Shown: one piece after another, positions 50,469-59,913 of the stretch
Numbering within the stretch: position 1 is the stretch's first letter
Layout: the number at the start of each line of letters is the position of its first letter
Source of the DNA: Acidobacteriaceae bacterium
Lineage (GTDB): Bacteria > Acidobacteriota > Terriglobia > Terriglobales > Acidobacteriaceae
Assembly: GCA_027449965.1 (NCBI GenBank)
Contig: DAIDKP010000007.1
Location: 62,001-126,000, forward strand
DNA: 64,000 nucleotides
Direction: 5' to 3'
The notes under the pieces: model-generated
Database searches by the model: none
The model's input: the letters and a program-made list of their open reading frames with translations, nothing else
Told to the model about the DNA's origin: nothing
Program-made: the position numbers and the translations under genes

Positions 50469-51815
50469 CTAATTGGTGCGTCCGTCGATCCAGCACCAGG
50501 CTGCCGGCCCGGCCAGCCCAAACACTCCTGTGCTGCCGTGCATCGGGTTCAATGCGCCTGAGTTTGGATCGAGAACACGTCCCGTGATCGTGGAATCATT
50601 CGCATTGGCGGTGTAAATGTACTGGTCAGAGCTATCTTCGACCAGGCACTGTGGATTCGAGCCAGTGCCCCACGGAGAACCAGGAGTCTCTGTCAGCAAA
50701 GCCGATGCTGGGTCAATGGTGTAGCCCGTGATGCCGCTGCCTGTAGCCTGGCTTGCGCCAAATTGATTGGCAACATACACAAACCTGTTCTTGGCATCAG
50801 TAATCAGATAAATCGGGCTGGTCTCTGTCGGATCATCGAGCACCGCGCCGCCGGTCAGCGATTGCAGCGCGCCATTGGTTCCCACCGTGAAGGGAACAAT
50901 CTGGGCAGGGCTGGTCTGCGTCACGCCGTTGGCTGTCGCAGTCAGCGGTTCGTTATCGAGCACATATACCTTGGCTCCGGAGTAGATAATGGCCGTTGCA
51001 GCCTCCATGGGAGCGCCGGAACCGCTGTTGAGCACCTGCGGAACGTTCTGGCTGACCACGAGCTGGCCATTGGTCGAGTTGTAGGTGTAGGGATACGCGA
51101 CCTGTCCACCGGCCACGCCCGTCGTGCCGCTCACAGTAATCAGATAACCGCTGGTGAAGGCAAAATCCACCGGGTTGGCAGGAACAGGGAAGTACGTCAC
51201 CTGCTGGCCGGTCGAGGCCGTCAACTGCGCATTGTCAATCAGCGTCAGACGTCCTGTCGTGTTGTCGATCTGGAAGACAGTGACATCGCCGCAACTGGTG
51301 GCACCTGTCAGGGCTGCACCACAGAATTGATTCGACGGCGCATCGTGGTCCAGGGCAAACAGGTAGTTGCCCGACGAGTCAGCCAGCAGCCGGAACGGGT
51401 TGCTGCCCTGCGTAAAGAACGTCTCCTGCTGGGTCAGAATGCCGTTGCCGCCCACCACAAACTCAGTAATGTTCGAGTTGGAGCAGGGATTGTTTACATT
51501 GCAGGGCAGGCTGCCGTTCGCAGGTGTTCCCTGGTTCAGCACATACACAAATCGGCTGCCATCCACCAGAACCGAACGCCCTGGGTTGGCTCCGCCCGAA
51601 CCCATCGGAAATCCATGCAGCAGGATCAGCTTGCCGGTGTCGTTGTCGATTCCGTAGGCACTGATGATGCCGCTGCCAGCCGGAGTCGCAGTTTGCGTCC
51701 CGGTCACGTACAGATAGCCAACTGTGAAGCTGTAAATGCAAGAACTGAGGCTGAAGGTCATTGCCGTGCCAAGTGCGGCTGCCAGCACTGTCCTGCCGAA
51801 TTTGCTGAACTTCAT
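50469..51815 (-). CDS. Lactonase-like beta-propeller lipoprotein (paralog 3)
   Basis: Lipobox SLSSC; VGYLYVTGTQTATPAGSGIISAYGIDNDTGKL; YVANQFGASQATGSGITGYTIDPASALL; YTANANDSTITGRVL. Confidence 0.85.
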   Translation of the reverse strand: MKFSKFGRTVLAAALGTAMTFSLSSCIYSFTVGYLYVTGTQTATPAGSGIISAYGIDNDTGKLILLHGFPMGSGGANPGRSVLVDGSRFVYVLNQGTPANGSLPCNVNNPCSNSNITEFVVGGNGILTQQETFFTQGSNPFRLLADSSGNYLFALDHDAPSNQFCGAALTGATSCGDVTVFQIDNTTGRLTLIDNAQLTASTGQQVTYFPVPANPVDFAFTSGYLITVSGTTGVAGGQVAYPYTYNSTNGQLVVSQNVPQVLNSGSGAPMEAATAIIYSGAKVYVLDNEPLTATANGVTQTSPAQIVPFTVGTNGALQSLTGGAVLDDPTETSPIYLITDAKNRFVYVANQFGASQATGSGITGYTIDPASALLTETPGSPWGTGSNPQCLVEDSSDQYIYTANANDSTITGRVLDPNSGALNPMHGSTGVFGLAGPAAWCWIDGRTN

Positions 51816-52103
51816 GCGATTCCTTCGTCCTGATCCGGCGTGGTACCGTCAGGTTTCATGTTCCCAGACAACGCTGGGGTGGGTATGGGGTCCCTCGCAC
51901 GATTGTAAAAGGCGCAGGGCCGTTGTGCCTAGTTCCCGGTGGAAACACCCGCGAATTCCATCCCGAAGGTGGGTCGCCGATGTCTGATTCTGCATGAGCA
52001 TTGGACGAAAGACGCGAATGTCTGTCATCCGCTTCTTTCACCCATCCATCATTCCATCTCAGTGGATACTTTCCAGTGTACCGCGTGAAGCCCCATCCAC
52101 CGC

Positions 52104-52133
52104 AAAAAGACGGCCCGGCATCGCTGCCGGGCC
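52104..52133 (-). terminator. Terminator downstream of the M13 peptidase gene
   Basis: Stem GGCCCGGCA-tcgc-TGCCGGGCC followed on the minus strand by GTCTTTTTG. Confidence 0.8.
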
Positions 52134-52161
52134 ACGGATTGTTCTTTCCATCGGCGCGCCG

Positions 52162-54270
52162 TTACCAGACGCGGCAGGAGTGAATCGGGTACATCGGCGC
52201 GCCTTTCTTGCAGCCAAAAGCCTTGCCGAACTCATCAAAGTTCTGCACCGATCCATTGGTGCGCCAGCGTCCCGGTGAGTGCGGGTCGATCAGCGCCGAA
52301 ACGCGCGCCGACTGATCCGTCTGATTCTGGCACCACACCTGGGCAAAGCTGATGAAGAATCGCTGCGCTTCAGTGTAACCACCCACTTTTTCTTCCACCG
52401 TCTTGTGCTCGGCGGCCAGCGTATTCTCGAGCGCGAGATACGCTATGCGCAGTCCGCCGTTGTCAGCCGTGTTTTCGCCCAGCGTCAGCTTGCCGTTCAG
52501 GTGCTGTGCCGGAAGGCCATCATGCGCCGGAGAAGCCTCAAAGCCGTTGTACTCCTGCACCTCGCAGTCGGTTCGCGTCGTGAACGCTTTCCGGTCCGCA
52601 GGCGTTTGCCACTCGCGCAGGTTGCCGTGGCCGTCGTATTGGCTGCCCTCGTCGTCGAAACCATGCGTCATCTCGTGGCCAATCACCACGCCGATGCCGC
52701 CAAAGTTGACCCCCGGATCCATCGATGCGTCAAAGAACGGCGGTTGCAGGATGCCTGCCGGGAAGTTGATGTCGTTCATCGACGGATCGTAGTAGGCGTT
52801 GACCGTTGGCGGCGTCATACCCCACTCCTTTTCGTCGACCGGCTTGCCGAGTTTGGAAAGATCGTAGTTGCGCTGGAAAACAGCATCCTTTTCCAGATTC
52901 CCAATCAGGTTGTCGCGGCTCACCTTCAGTGTCGAGTAGTCACGCCACTTCTCCGGATAGCCGATCTTGTTGCGAATCAGCGCCAGTTTCTCCGCCGCCG
53001 CCTTTTTTGTAGGCTCCGTCATCCACGGCAGCGTCTGGATATCTTCTCCCAGCGCCTTTTCCAGCTCGGCCACCAGCTTATCCATGCTGGCCTTGGCCTG
53101 CGGCGGAAAATTCTGTGCCACCCAGTCCTGGCCAACAGCCTCGCCCAGCGCGCGATCCGTCATGTCCGTGCACTGCTTCCAGCGTGGCTGAGGCTCTTTC
53201 TGGCCAGAGAGCGCCTTGCCAAAGAAAGCAAAGTTCTCGTCGAAAAACGGCTTCGACAGATTGCTGGCAAAGCCATGTAGCGTGTGCCAGCGCAGATACG
53301 CCTGCCAGGCCGATGCCGGTTCCGTCGCGATGAGCTGATTCAGCGCTTTGAAGAATCCCGGTGTTGCCACGTTCAGCGTGTCAAAGTGGCCAATCCCAAT
53401 CGCCTTCCAGTAGGTTGGCCAGTTGAAATCCGGCGTGAGCTGTTCCAGTTGAGCCACGGTGTAAATGTGATAGCGGTTGGCCGGCTCACGCATCTCCGTC
53501 CGGCTCATCGAACCCTGAGCCAGAGCTGTTTCGATGCGCAGCACGTCGGCTGCTTCCGCAGCGGCCTTCGTCGTCGAGTCCCCGGCCAGCGTAAACATCT
53601 TCGTCATGTGCTCGACATACTGCTCACGAATCTTTACGTAACGCGGTGCTGGCGAGATGTAGTACTCGCGATCGGGAAGCGAAAGCCCGCCCTGGTACGT
53701 CTCGGCAATCTGCTTGCTGGAATCCTTGTCGTCCTGGCCGACGCCAAAGCGAAACAGCGGTGCCGGGCTGCCTTCGGCTACCAAGGCAGACATGGTTGTG
53801 GACAACTGCTTCGAATCGTTCATCGAGGCGATCTGCTGCAGCGCAGGCTCCAGCGGCTTCAGGCCATCCTGCTGAATCTGATCCGTATTCATGCAGGCCG
53901 CATAGTAGTCGCCATATTTCTTTTGCAGCGCAGTCTTCGGATCACTCGCCGCCGCGCTCAATTCTTGCCACAGCAGATACTGATTGCGCTCATGGAGCAG
54001 CGAAAACGACCGCGCCCAACGCACCTGATCACCTGGAATCGGATTGTTCTTCACCCAGTTCCCGCATGCGTATTGATAGAAATCCGTGCACGGGTCAGCC
54101 GTCTTGTCCATCGCGCTTTCGTCAAAGCTGTGAATGGCGGGTGGCGGCGTGGGTTGTGCAGAACTGTCAGCCGAGGCAAGGGTCTGGCCGTGGACTGGAA
54201 GCGCAAGCATCAAAGCCGCTGCTGCAACCAGTCCGGACGACAATGGCAGAGTATATTTCAGCAAATTCAT
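52162..54270 (-). CDS. M13 family (neprilysin/PepO-like) metallopeptidase
   Basis: GGIGVVIGHEMTHGFDDEGSQYDGHGNLREWQ (HExxH); LGENTADNGGLRIAY; C-terminal CRVW. Confidence 0.96.
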   Translation of the reverse strand: MNLLKYTLPLSSGLVAAAALMLALPVHGQTLASADSSAQPTPPPAIHSFDESAMDKTADPCTDFYQYACGNWVKNNPIPGDQVRWARSFSLLHERNQYLLWQELSAAASDPKTALQKKYGDYYAACMNTDQIQQDGLKPLEPALQQIASMNDSKQLSTTMSALVAEGSPAPLFRFGVGQDDKDSSKQIAETYQGGLSLPDREYYISPAPRYVKIREQYVEHMTKMFTLAGDSTTKAAAEAADVLRIETALAQGSMSRTEMREPANRYHIYTVAQLEQLTPDFNWPTYWKAIGIGHFDTLNVATPGFFKALNQLIATEPASAWQAYLRWHTLHGFASNLSKPFFDENFAFFGKALSGQKEPQPRWKQCTDMTDRALGEAVGQDWVAQNFPPQAKASMDKLVAELEKALGEDIQTLPWMTEPTKKAAAEKLALIRNKIGYPEKWRDYSTLKVSRDNLIGNLEKDAVFQRNYDLSKLGKPVDEKEWGMTPPTVNAYYDPSMNDINFPAGILQPPFFDASMDPGVNFGGIGVVIGHEMTHGFDDEGSQYDGHGNLREWQTPADRKAFTTRTDCEVQEYNGFEASPAHDGLPAQHLNGKLTLGENTADNGGLRIAYLALENTLAAEHKTVEEKVGGYTEAQRFFISFAQVWCQNQTDQSARVSALIDPHSPGRWRTNGSVQNFDEFGKAFGCKKGAPMYPIHSCRVW

Positions 54271-54433
54271 CGGGGTTCCTCTGGATTTGGATCAGATGTC
54301 GGACGTAGATGCCCGCAAGGTCGCGGTCGAATGGGGCAAACCGCTGCCAACCACGTTACCACAGCGCGTCAGAAGGCGGCTTTTTGGATTTTGTCGACAG
54401 TTGCGTCAGATTAAAGCAGGTGACCGCCTGAAC

Positions 54434-55066
54434 TTATTTTGTGCGCCGTAGATGAACCATAAGAAACTGCTGATGTGCACCAGCGGGTGTAGGATGCGTT
54501 TCCAGCCGATCACGCAACAGCACAAACTCTTCGCCAAATACAGATGCCAGGGAAGCACTGTCATAGCGCATGGCGGGCAGTCCGCTGCAACGCTCCGGAC
54601 CCTGAGGGCCAAACGTATACAGGATCAGGTGACCACCCACCGTCAGCGTTCGCCGCACAGCTCCCAGGTAAGCTGCGCGCATCTCCACATCGCAGAGAAA
54701 GTGAAAAACCGCGCGATCATGCCAGAGGTGGACATCTTCGGGAAGACGATCGCAATGCAGAAGATCGTCACAGATCCACTGCACGGACTGTCCGCGATCT
54801 CCCAGCCTGCGCTGGGAAACAGACAGCGCCGATTGCGCCACGTCCAGCACGCTTATCTGTTGGTACCTAAGCTCCAGCAGATCGTCTGCCAGCGTGGAAG
54901 CGCCACCTCCCACATCCAGAACCCTTGCACTCTCTGGCCTCAGTCCTTGTGTTGCAATGGCCCAGCCGATTTCGGTCAGCGAAGAGGTCAGATGCGGCTG
55001 AAACCAACTGACCGTCGATGTATCCCGCCCCTCATACACTGTCTGCCAATGCTGTCGAATATCCAT
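54434..55066 (-). CDS. Class I SAM-dependent methyltransferase
   Basis: HWQTVYEGRDTSTVSWFQPH; ARVLDVGGGASTLADDLL; LWHDRAVFHFL. Confidence 0.9.
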   Translation of the reverse strand: MDIRQHWQTVYEGRDTSTVSWFQPHLTSSLTEIGWAIATQGLRPESARVLDVGGGASTLADDLLELRYQQISVLDVAQSALSVSQRRLGDRGQSVQWICDDLLHCDRLPEDVHLWHDRAVFHFLCDVEMRAAYLGAVRRTLTVGGHLILYTFGPQGPERCSGLPAMRYDSASLASVFGEEFVLLRDRLETHPTPAGAHQQFLMVHLRRTK

Positions 55067-55115
55067 CAGCGCCTTCGTGTTAGCGACAAAACATCTGCTG
55101 CCATTTTGCGCAAAT

Positions 55116-56192
55116 TCAGAATAGCTTCACGTGAACGGTCAGATATTTTTTAGGATTCTTCCGCAGCTCTGTCACCAGGCTCCCGCCCTGCGAAAGTGTT
55201 TCGTTCGCGTTGTTGTAGAGCGCTGGATTGACTGCAAGCTGCCCTAGCGAACCCTTGCCTGCATTGATGTTCTTGAGCAGCGTATCCATCTGGGAAATCG
55301 AATCCTGCAACTTCTCAGCAAGTGCCGGATCATGTGCCAGTTTGCCCAATGCGCCATTGCCGGAGTTGATCTGCGCCAGCAGCGCATTGGTATTTGCAGT
55401 AGCCGCAGTCAGATTCCGATACAGCGTGTCGTCGCGCAACAGTTTCCCCGCCGTACCTTCACCGCTGTCCAGCCGCTTGGTCAGGTCATCCAGCCGGGCA
55501 ATCGAATCATTGGCGCGGTCATACAGTTGGTCGTCGGCGATCAGCTTGCCCAGCGTTCCCTTGCCTTCGGAGATCTGTCGTGTCAGCGCTTCCATCTCGC
55601 TCAGCATACGCGTCAGGTTCTTCGCAGCCTGCGGATCGTTGAGCAGCAGACCCGCTGCGCCGTGTCCATGATTGATCGTATCCACCGTCGTGCCGATCTT
55701 GCTCAGCACGTCGTTGGTCTCTGCCAGCGTCTGCTGACTGGTGCGAATGACCTCGGGAATTCCCGGAGCGGATGCGCCCGGCAGCTCAGAGTTGTCCCTT
55801 GGCTCCGGACCGTGCGCAGTTGCCGAGCTGATATCCACAAACGAGTCGCCCAGCACCCCTGCCTGGTCAATCGAGACCGTGGAGTCCGTGTGCAGCGAGG
55901 GCAGAAACTGCGCGCCGACACGGCAAACAATCTCTACGGAATCGGGCTCGTGATGGGGCAAAATATGAACGCCCACCACATTGCCAATCGTCACTCCGTC
56001 CAGCGTCACCGGCGCGCCGACCTTCAGACCATCTGCGTTGTCAAAGTAGGAGCGCAGCCGAATCTTCTTGCTGAAAAGTCCGCCCGTCGAACCGGACATC
56101 AGAAAAATCAGCCCGGTCAAGGCAGCCAGGGAAGCGACCACCAACACGCCCACCTTCAACTGGGACCATTTCAGCTCTTCCTGGCTTGGCAT
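55116..56192 (-). CDS. MCE/MlaD family protein with C-terminal tandem repeats
   Basis: LKVGVLVVASLAALTGLIFLMSGSTGGLFSKKIRLRSYFDNADGLKVGAPVTLDGVTIGNV; DSTVSIDQAGVLGDSFVDIS. Confidence 0.92.
   Translation of the reverse strand: MPSQEELKWSQLKVGVLVVASLAALTGLIFLMSGSTGGLFSKKIRLRSYFDNADGLKVGAPVTLDGVTIGNVVGVHILPHHEPDSVEIVCRVGAQFLPSLHTDSTVSIDQAGVLGDSFVDISSATAHGPEPRDNSELPGASAPGIPEVIRTSQQTLAETNDVLSKIGTTVDTINHGHGAAGLLLNDPQAAKNLTRMLSEMEALTRQISEGKGTLGKLIADDQLYDRANDSIARLDDLTKRLDSGEGTAGKLLRDDTLYRNLTAATANTNALLAQINSGNGALGKLAHDPALAEKLQDSISQMDTLLKNINAGKGSLGQLAVNPALYNNANETLSQGGSLVTELRKNPKKYLTVHVKLF
55158..55667 (-). repeat. Five tandem 34-aa (102-nt) protein repeats within the MCE gene
   Basis: GHGAAGLLLNDPQ.., GKGTLGKLIADDQLY.., GEGTAGKLLRDDTLY.., GNGALGKLAHDPAL.., GKGSLGQLAVNPALY..; each unit is exactly 34 residues. 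Confidence 0.85.
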
Positions 56193-56238
56193 CGCTCGCT
56201 CGCTTCCTTGCGTAGAGAATATCAGAAGCAATTCTGAT

Positions 56239-56637
56239 TCAAGGCTGCGGCAAGCCCTCTGCTTCCATCAGCACCATGGCCATCGCTTCGGTCCGTGTGT
56301 GCGTCAGTGAAAGCACCATGTGCGTCACACCCAGCTCCTCGGCGCGCGCCCGAGCGCGGCCATGGAGTCGCAGTTCCGGACGCTGACCCGGCAAGCGAGT
56401 GACTTCAATCTCCAGCCAGCTTACGCCGCGGCTAATGCCTGTCCCCAGTGCCTTGGCTCCTGCTTCCTTGGCGGCAAACCGCGCTGCAAAGCTCTCATCG
56501 GCTTTCTTTTGCTTCTTCAGGCAATAGGCCTGTTCTTCCGCAGTAAAGATGCGATTTAGAAAATGCTCCCCAAAACGCTCGATGGAGGCGTGCATCCGCG
56601 CAATCTCGATCCCGTCGATTCCAATACCCACAATCAT
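56239..56637 (-). CDS. acpS: Holo-[acyl-carrier-protein] synthase
   Basis: MIVGIGIDGIEIARMHASIERFGEHFLNRIFTAEEQAYC; ESFAARFAAKEAGAKALGTGISRGVSWLEIEV. Confidence 0.95.
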   Translation of the reverse strand: MIVGIGIDGIEIARMHASIERFGEHFLNRIFTAEEQAYCLKKQKKADESFAARFAAKEAGAKALGTGISRGVSWLEIEVTRLPGQRPELRLHGRARARAEELGVTHMVLSLTHTRTEAMAMVLMEAEGLPQP

Positions 56638-56786
56638 TCTGCCCGCAGCCTATCACAGCCGCGGCAGGCCACTCCCCGCCAGGATTCGCGTCCATCCGTC
56701 CGTCGCTTTCGTTTCAATTCGCAACACTTCTCACCGCCCGGCGAGTTCTGTCGATAAGCGTGTGAGCATCAACGGAGATCATCGCC

Positions 56787-57179
56787 ATGACGCCCTGGAT
56801 GAAAAAAACGGATCAGGAAGCCTGGGCGTTGCAAGTGAAAGCCGTCACTGCCGAGGCTCCTCAGCGCCTCATCCAGATACTTACCGGAGCCATTCTTGGC
56901 TGCGGCGGATGGGTCATCAGTCGCGGTGCCGATGAGTCCGGCATGATTAACATGCTCTTTGAGTTTGAGCGTAAGCACTGCATCGAAATGTATACGCTGC
57001 TCGTCGCCGTCGGACTCGATCTCAGTCAGAGTGCGCATCTGCGCCTGACCGAGTTGTGCCAGTGCACACGCAGCCAGACCACCGAATGCGGGACCGAAAT
57101 CGTTGCCGTCGATATGGAGATTTATCCCATCGCAGCGCCGCGCGATTCTGACCCTGCTTCACTCCTGCGTCCCGCCTGA
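56787..57179 (+). CDS. Uncharacterised protein (130 aa)
   Basis: ORF MTPWMKKTDQEAWALQVKAVTAEAPQRLIQILTGAILGCGGWVISRGADESGMINMLFEFERKHCIEMY...; sits between acpS and murC. Confidence 0.6.
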   Translation: MTPWMKKTDQEAWALQVKAVTAEAPQRLIQILTGAILGCGGWVISRGADESGMINMLFEFERKHCIEMYTLLVAVGLDLSQSAHLRLTELCQCTRSQTTECGTEIVAVDMEIYPIAAPRDSDPASLLRPA

Positions 57180-57415
57180 GCGCGCCAGCCGTTTTCTGAG
57201 CGTTCTTCACCCTTCCGCAACGCCGGAAACATTGCGCGCCCTGCACATCGCGCAACGAGTCATCGCAAATCAGGCCCGCGATCCAAGCCCGGTTTTGCGC
57301 GAGCGGACATGGCATCCAGGGCACCGTCCCTCAAGGGTATCGTCCAGTCCACGCTTGCAATCAGCACGTCTCAAGCCGTTTGTTACTCTGAGATGGACTC
57401 TTTGCGGATCAATCG

Positions 57416-58795
57416 ATGTTCATACAAAAACAACACATTCACTTCCTGGGAATCGGTGGCATTGGCATGAGCGGAATCGCTGAGATTCTGCTTAATCTTG
57501 GGATGCGCGTCTCCGGCTCTGACCTCCGGCCCAGTGCCACCACGGATAGGCTGGCATCCCTCGGCGCAACCATCTTTACCGGCCATGCGCGGGGCCAGCT
57601 TGGCGATGCCAGCGTCGTGGTCGCCAGTTCGGCCATCGCCTCAGATAATCCCGAGATTGCCGAGGCTCAGGAACGTCGCATTCCCGTGATCCAGCGTGCG
57701 GAGATGCTTGCCGAGCTGATGCGGCTCAAGTATGGCATTGCCATTGCAGGCATGCATGGCAAGACAACCACAACCTCCATGGTCGCTTCCGTCCTTGCCA
57801 CCGGCGCACTCGATCCCACCGTCGTCGTCGGTGGACGCGTCGATGCTCTTGGCTCCAACGCTCGGCTCGGCAGCTCGCAATATCTCGTCGCGGAAGCAGA
57901 CGAAAGCGATCGTTCCTTCCTCAGGCTTTCACCGATTCTTGCCGTCGTTACCAATCTGGATCGTGAGCACATGGACTGCTATCACAGCATGGAAGATGTT
58001 GACTCCGCCTTCCTCGAATTCATGGACAAGGTTCCGTTTTATGGTGCCATCACGGCTTGCGCCGACGATCCGCGCCTGGCGGCCATTCTGCCCCGAGCAC
58101 GGCGACGCATCTTCACCTATGGAGCCGACAAAGCCGCAGACTTCCGACTGGAAATTCTGGGTCAAAGCGGCAGCGCGGGTGAGTTCAGTCGTTTTCGTAT
58201 CCACACCGCGAACGGCATACTCGGTCCATTCGCTCTGCGCGTCCCTGGTCGTCACAACATCCTCAACGCAACGGCTGCGGTGGCCATCGGGTGCCAGCTT
58301 GGTATTGCCGAGGACCGCATCGCGCTCGGACTGGAGAGCTTTCGTGGCGTCGATCGACGCTTCCAGTTGCGTGGTCGAGCGAACGGTGTCGCCGTGGTGG
58401 ATGACTACGGCCACCACCCCACGGAGATTGCCGCTACACTCGCCGCCGCGCAGGAGTGCGGTTATGCGCGCATTCACGTCGTCTTCCAGCCGCATCGCTA
58501 CACGCGGACCCGTGACCTCTTTCAGGAATTCACCACCTCTTTTGCGCTCGCCGATTCGCTCGTCGTCCTGCCTATCTATGCCGCCAGCGAAGAGCCAATT
58601 CCCGGCATCGACGCCGCTGCGCTGGCTGCTCGCATCCTTGAGCCGCCCGCAGCTTTTGCATCTGATTTTGCTCAAGCCGTCGCGATGGTCGTTGCCTCGG
58701 CTCGTCCCGGCGACCTCATCCTCACGCTTGGCGCAGGCAATATCAGTCAACTCGCGCCGCTCATCCTCGACGCACTGGAATCTGCCAGGGAATGA
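57416..58795 (+). CDS. murC: UDP-N-acetylmuramate--L-alanine ligase
   Basis: IHFLGIGGIGMSGIAEILLNLGMRVSGSD; GIAIAGMHGKTTTTSMVASVL; VVDDYGHHPTEIAATL; FQPHRYTRTRDL. Confidence 0.97.
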   Translation: MFIQKQHIHFLGIGGIGMSGIAEILLNLGMRVSGSDLRPSATTDRLASLGATIFTGHARGQLGDASVVVASSAIASDNPEIAEAQERRIPVIQRAEMLAELMRLKYGIAIAGMHGKTTTTSMVASVLATGALDPTVVVGGRVDALGSNARLGSSQYLVAEADESDRSFLRLSPILAVVTNLDREHMDCYHSMEDVDSAFLEFMDKVPFYGAITACADDPRLAAILPRARRRIFTYGADKAADFRLEILGQSGSAGEFSRFRIHTANGILGPFALRVPGRHNILNATAAVAIGCQLGIAEDRIALGLESFRGVDRRFQLRGRANGVAVVDDYGHHPTEIAATLAAAQECGYARIHVVFQPHRYTRTRDLFQEFTTSFALADSLVVLPIYAASEEPIPGIDAAALAARILEPPAAFASDFAQAVAMVVASARPGDLILTLGAGNISQLAPLILDALESARE

Positions 58796-58982
58796 CTCCG
58801 CCACCCGCATGAATGACAACCCCGTCATACTTGTGCATCGGCGTGCTTGCAGCAATTCTCCGCACGAAAAAACCTCCGTTCTCAGGCAACTTTTTTCACC
58901 GGAACGCTATCGCATACATAGTTTTCGCCGATACAATCCGTGGAAGCCAGGCACGAAAAGATTCTGCTGAAGTTGGTTTTCT

Positions 58983-59753
58983 ATGACCATGCAAGGTATA
59001 AAAAGCGCTCCCCGCTGCGAAGCGTGTCGAGAAGGTGTCGAGCCGCCGATCCCAATCACCATGGCGTTCCAGCCCATCGTGGATGTGGAATCCAACAGCG
59101 TCTATGCCTACGAGGCACTGGTGCGCGGCCTGCAACAGGAGCCAGCAGGCGTTGTTCTTGCGCAGGTCAACGAGCAGAACCGCTATGCCTTTGACCAAAG
59201 CTGTCGAGTCAAGGCCATTCAACTGGCTTCGCGTATAGGTCTGGTCGAAACCGGCGCCAAGCTCTCCATCAATTTCATGCCCGGCGCGGTCTACAGCCCG
59301 GCCGCTTGCATCCAGCTCACGCTGCGCACCGCAGCCAGCCTCAACTTTCCCACGGATCGGCTGATCTTTGAGATCACTGAGGTCGAGGAAGTTACGGATC
59401 GCAATCATCTCCTTGGCATCGTCGAGGAGTATCGCCGGCAGGGCTTTCATGTTGCTCTCGACGATCTCGGCTCCGGCTACTCCGGCCTCAATCTCCTGGC
59501 CGATCTCAACCCGCATCTCGTCAAAATGGATATGGACCTTACCCGCAGGATCGATCAGCGCCCCAACGCTCAGATCATCGTGCGTAAACTGGTCGAGCTT
59601 TGCCAGGGACTGGGGGTCGATCTCGTTGCCGAGGGGGTGGAAACGGTGGACGAATTTGCTTGCCTTCGCAAAGCAGGCATTCGCCTCATGCAGGGCTATC
59701 TGCTCGCTCGTCCCACCTTTGAAGCTCTCAGCGGTTTCACTCTCCCGGCCTGA
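58983..59753 (+). CDS. EAL-domain protein (putative c-di-GMP phosphodiesterase)
   Basis: MAFQPIVDVESNSVYAYEALVRG; LIFEITEVEE; VALDDLGSGYSGLNLLADLNPHLVKMDMDL; VAEGVET. Confidence 0.92.
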   Translation: MTMQGIKSAPRCEACREGVEPPIPITMAFQPIVDVESNSVYAYEALVRGLQQEPAGVVLAQVNEQNRYAFDQSCRVKAIQLASRIGLVETGAKLSINFMPGAVYSPAACIQLTLRTAASLNFPTDRLIFEITEVEEVTDRNHLLGIVEEYRRQGFHVALDDLGSGYSGLNLLADLNPHLVKMDMDLTRRIDQRPNAQIIVRKLVELCQGLGVDLVAEGVETVDEFACLRKAGIRLMQGYLLARPTFEALSGFTLPA

Positions 59754-59913
59754 GTGATCTCCGAGCCACGCCATCGTCACGCTCCCCGCGCCCGCAGGCC
59801 ATTCAGCGATTCCCCCTGTAACTGGCTGGGTTCCTGAAGCGGCATTCTCTGCGCTTATTCCGCTCGCAGCAAGCTATAGTGGGATCTGGCGATTCTCGCG
59901 ACCTGGCTCGGTC

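Noticed and set aside
52279-54414. Two long plus-strand ORFs (333 and 376 aa)
   Set aside because: Antisense to the M13 peptidase, which has complete catalytic motifs.
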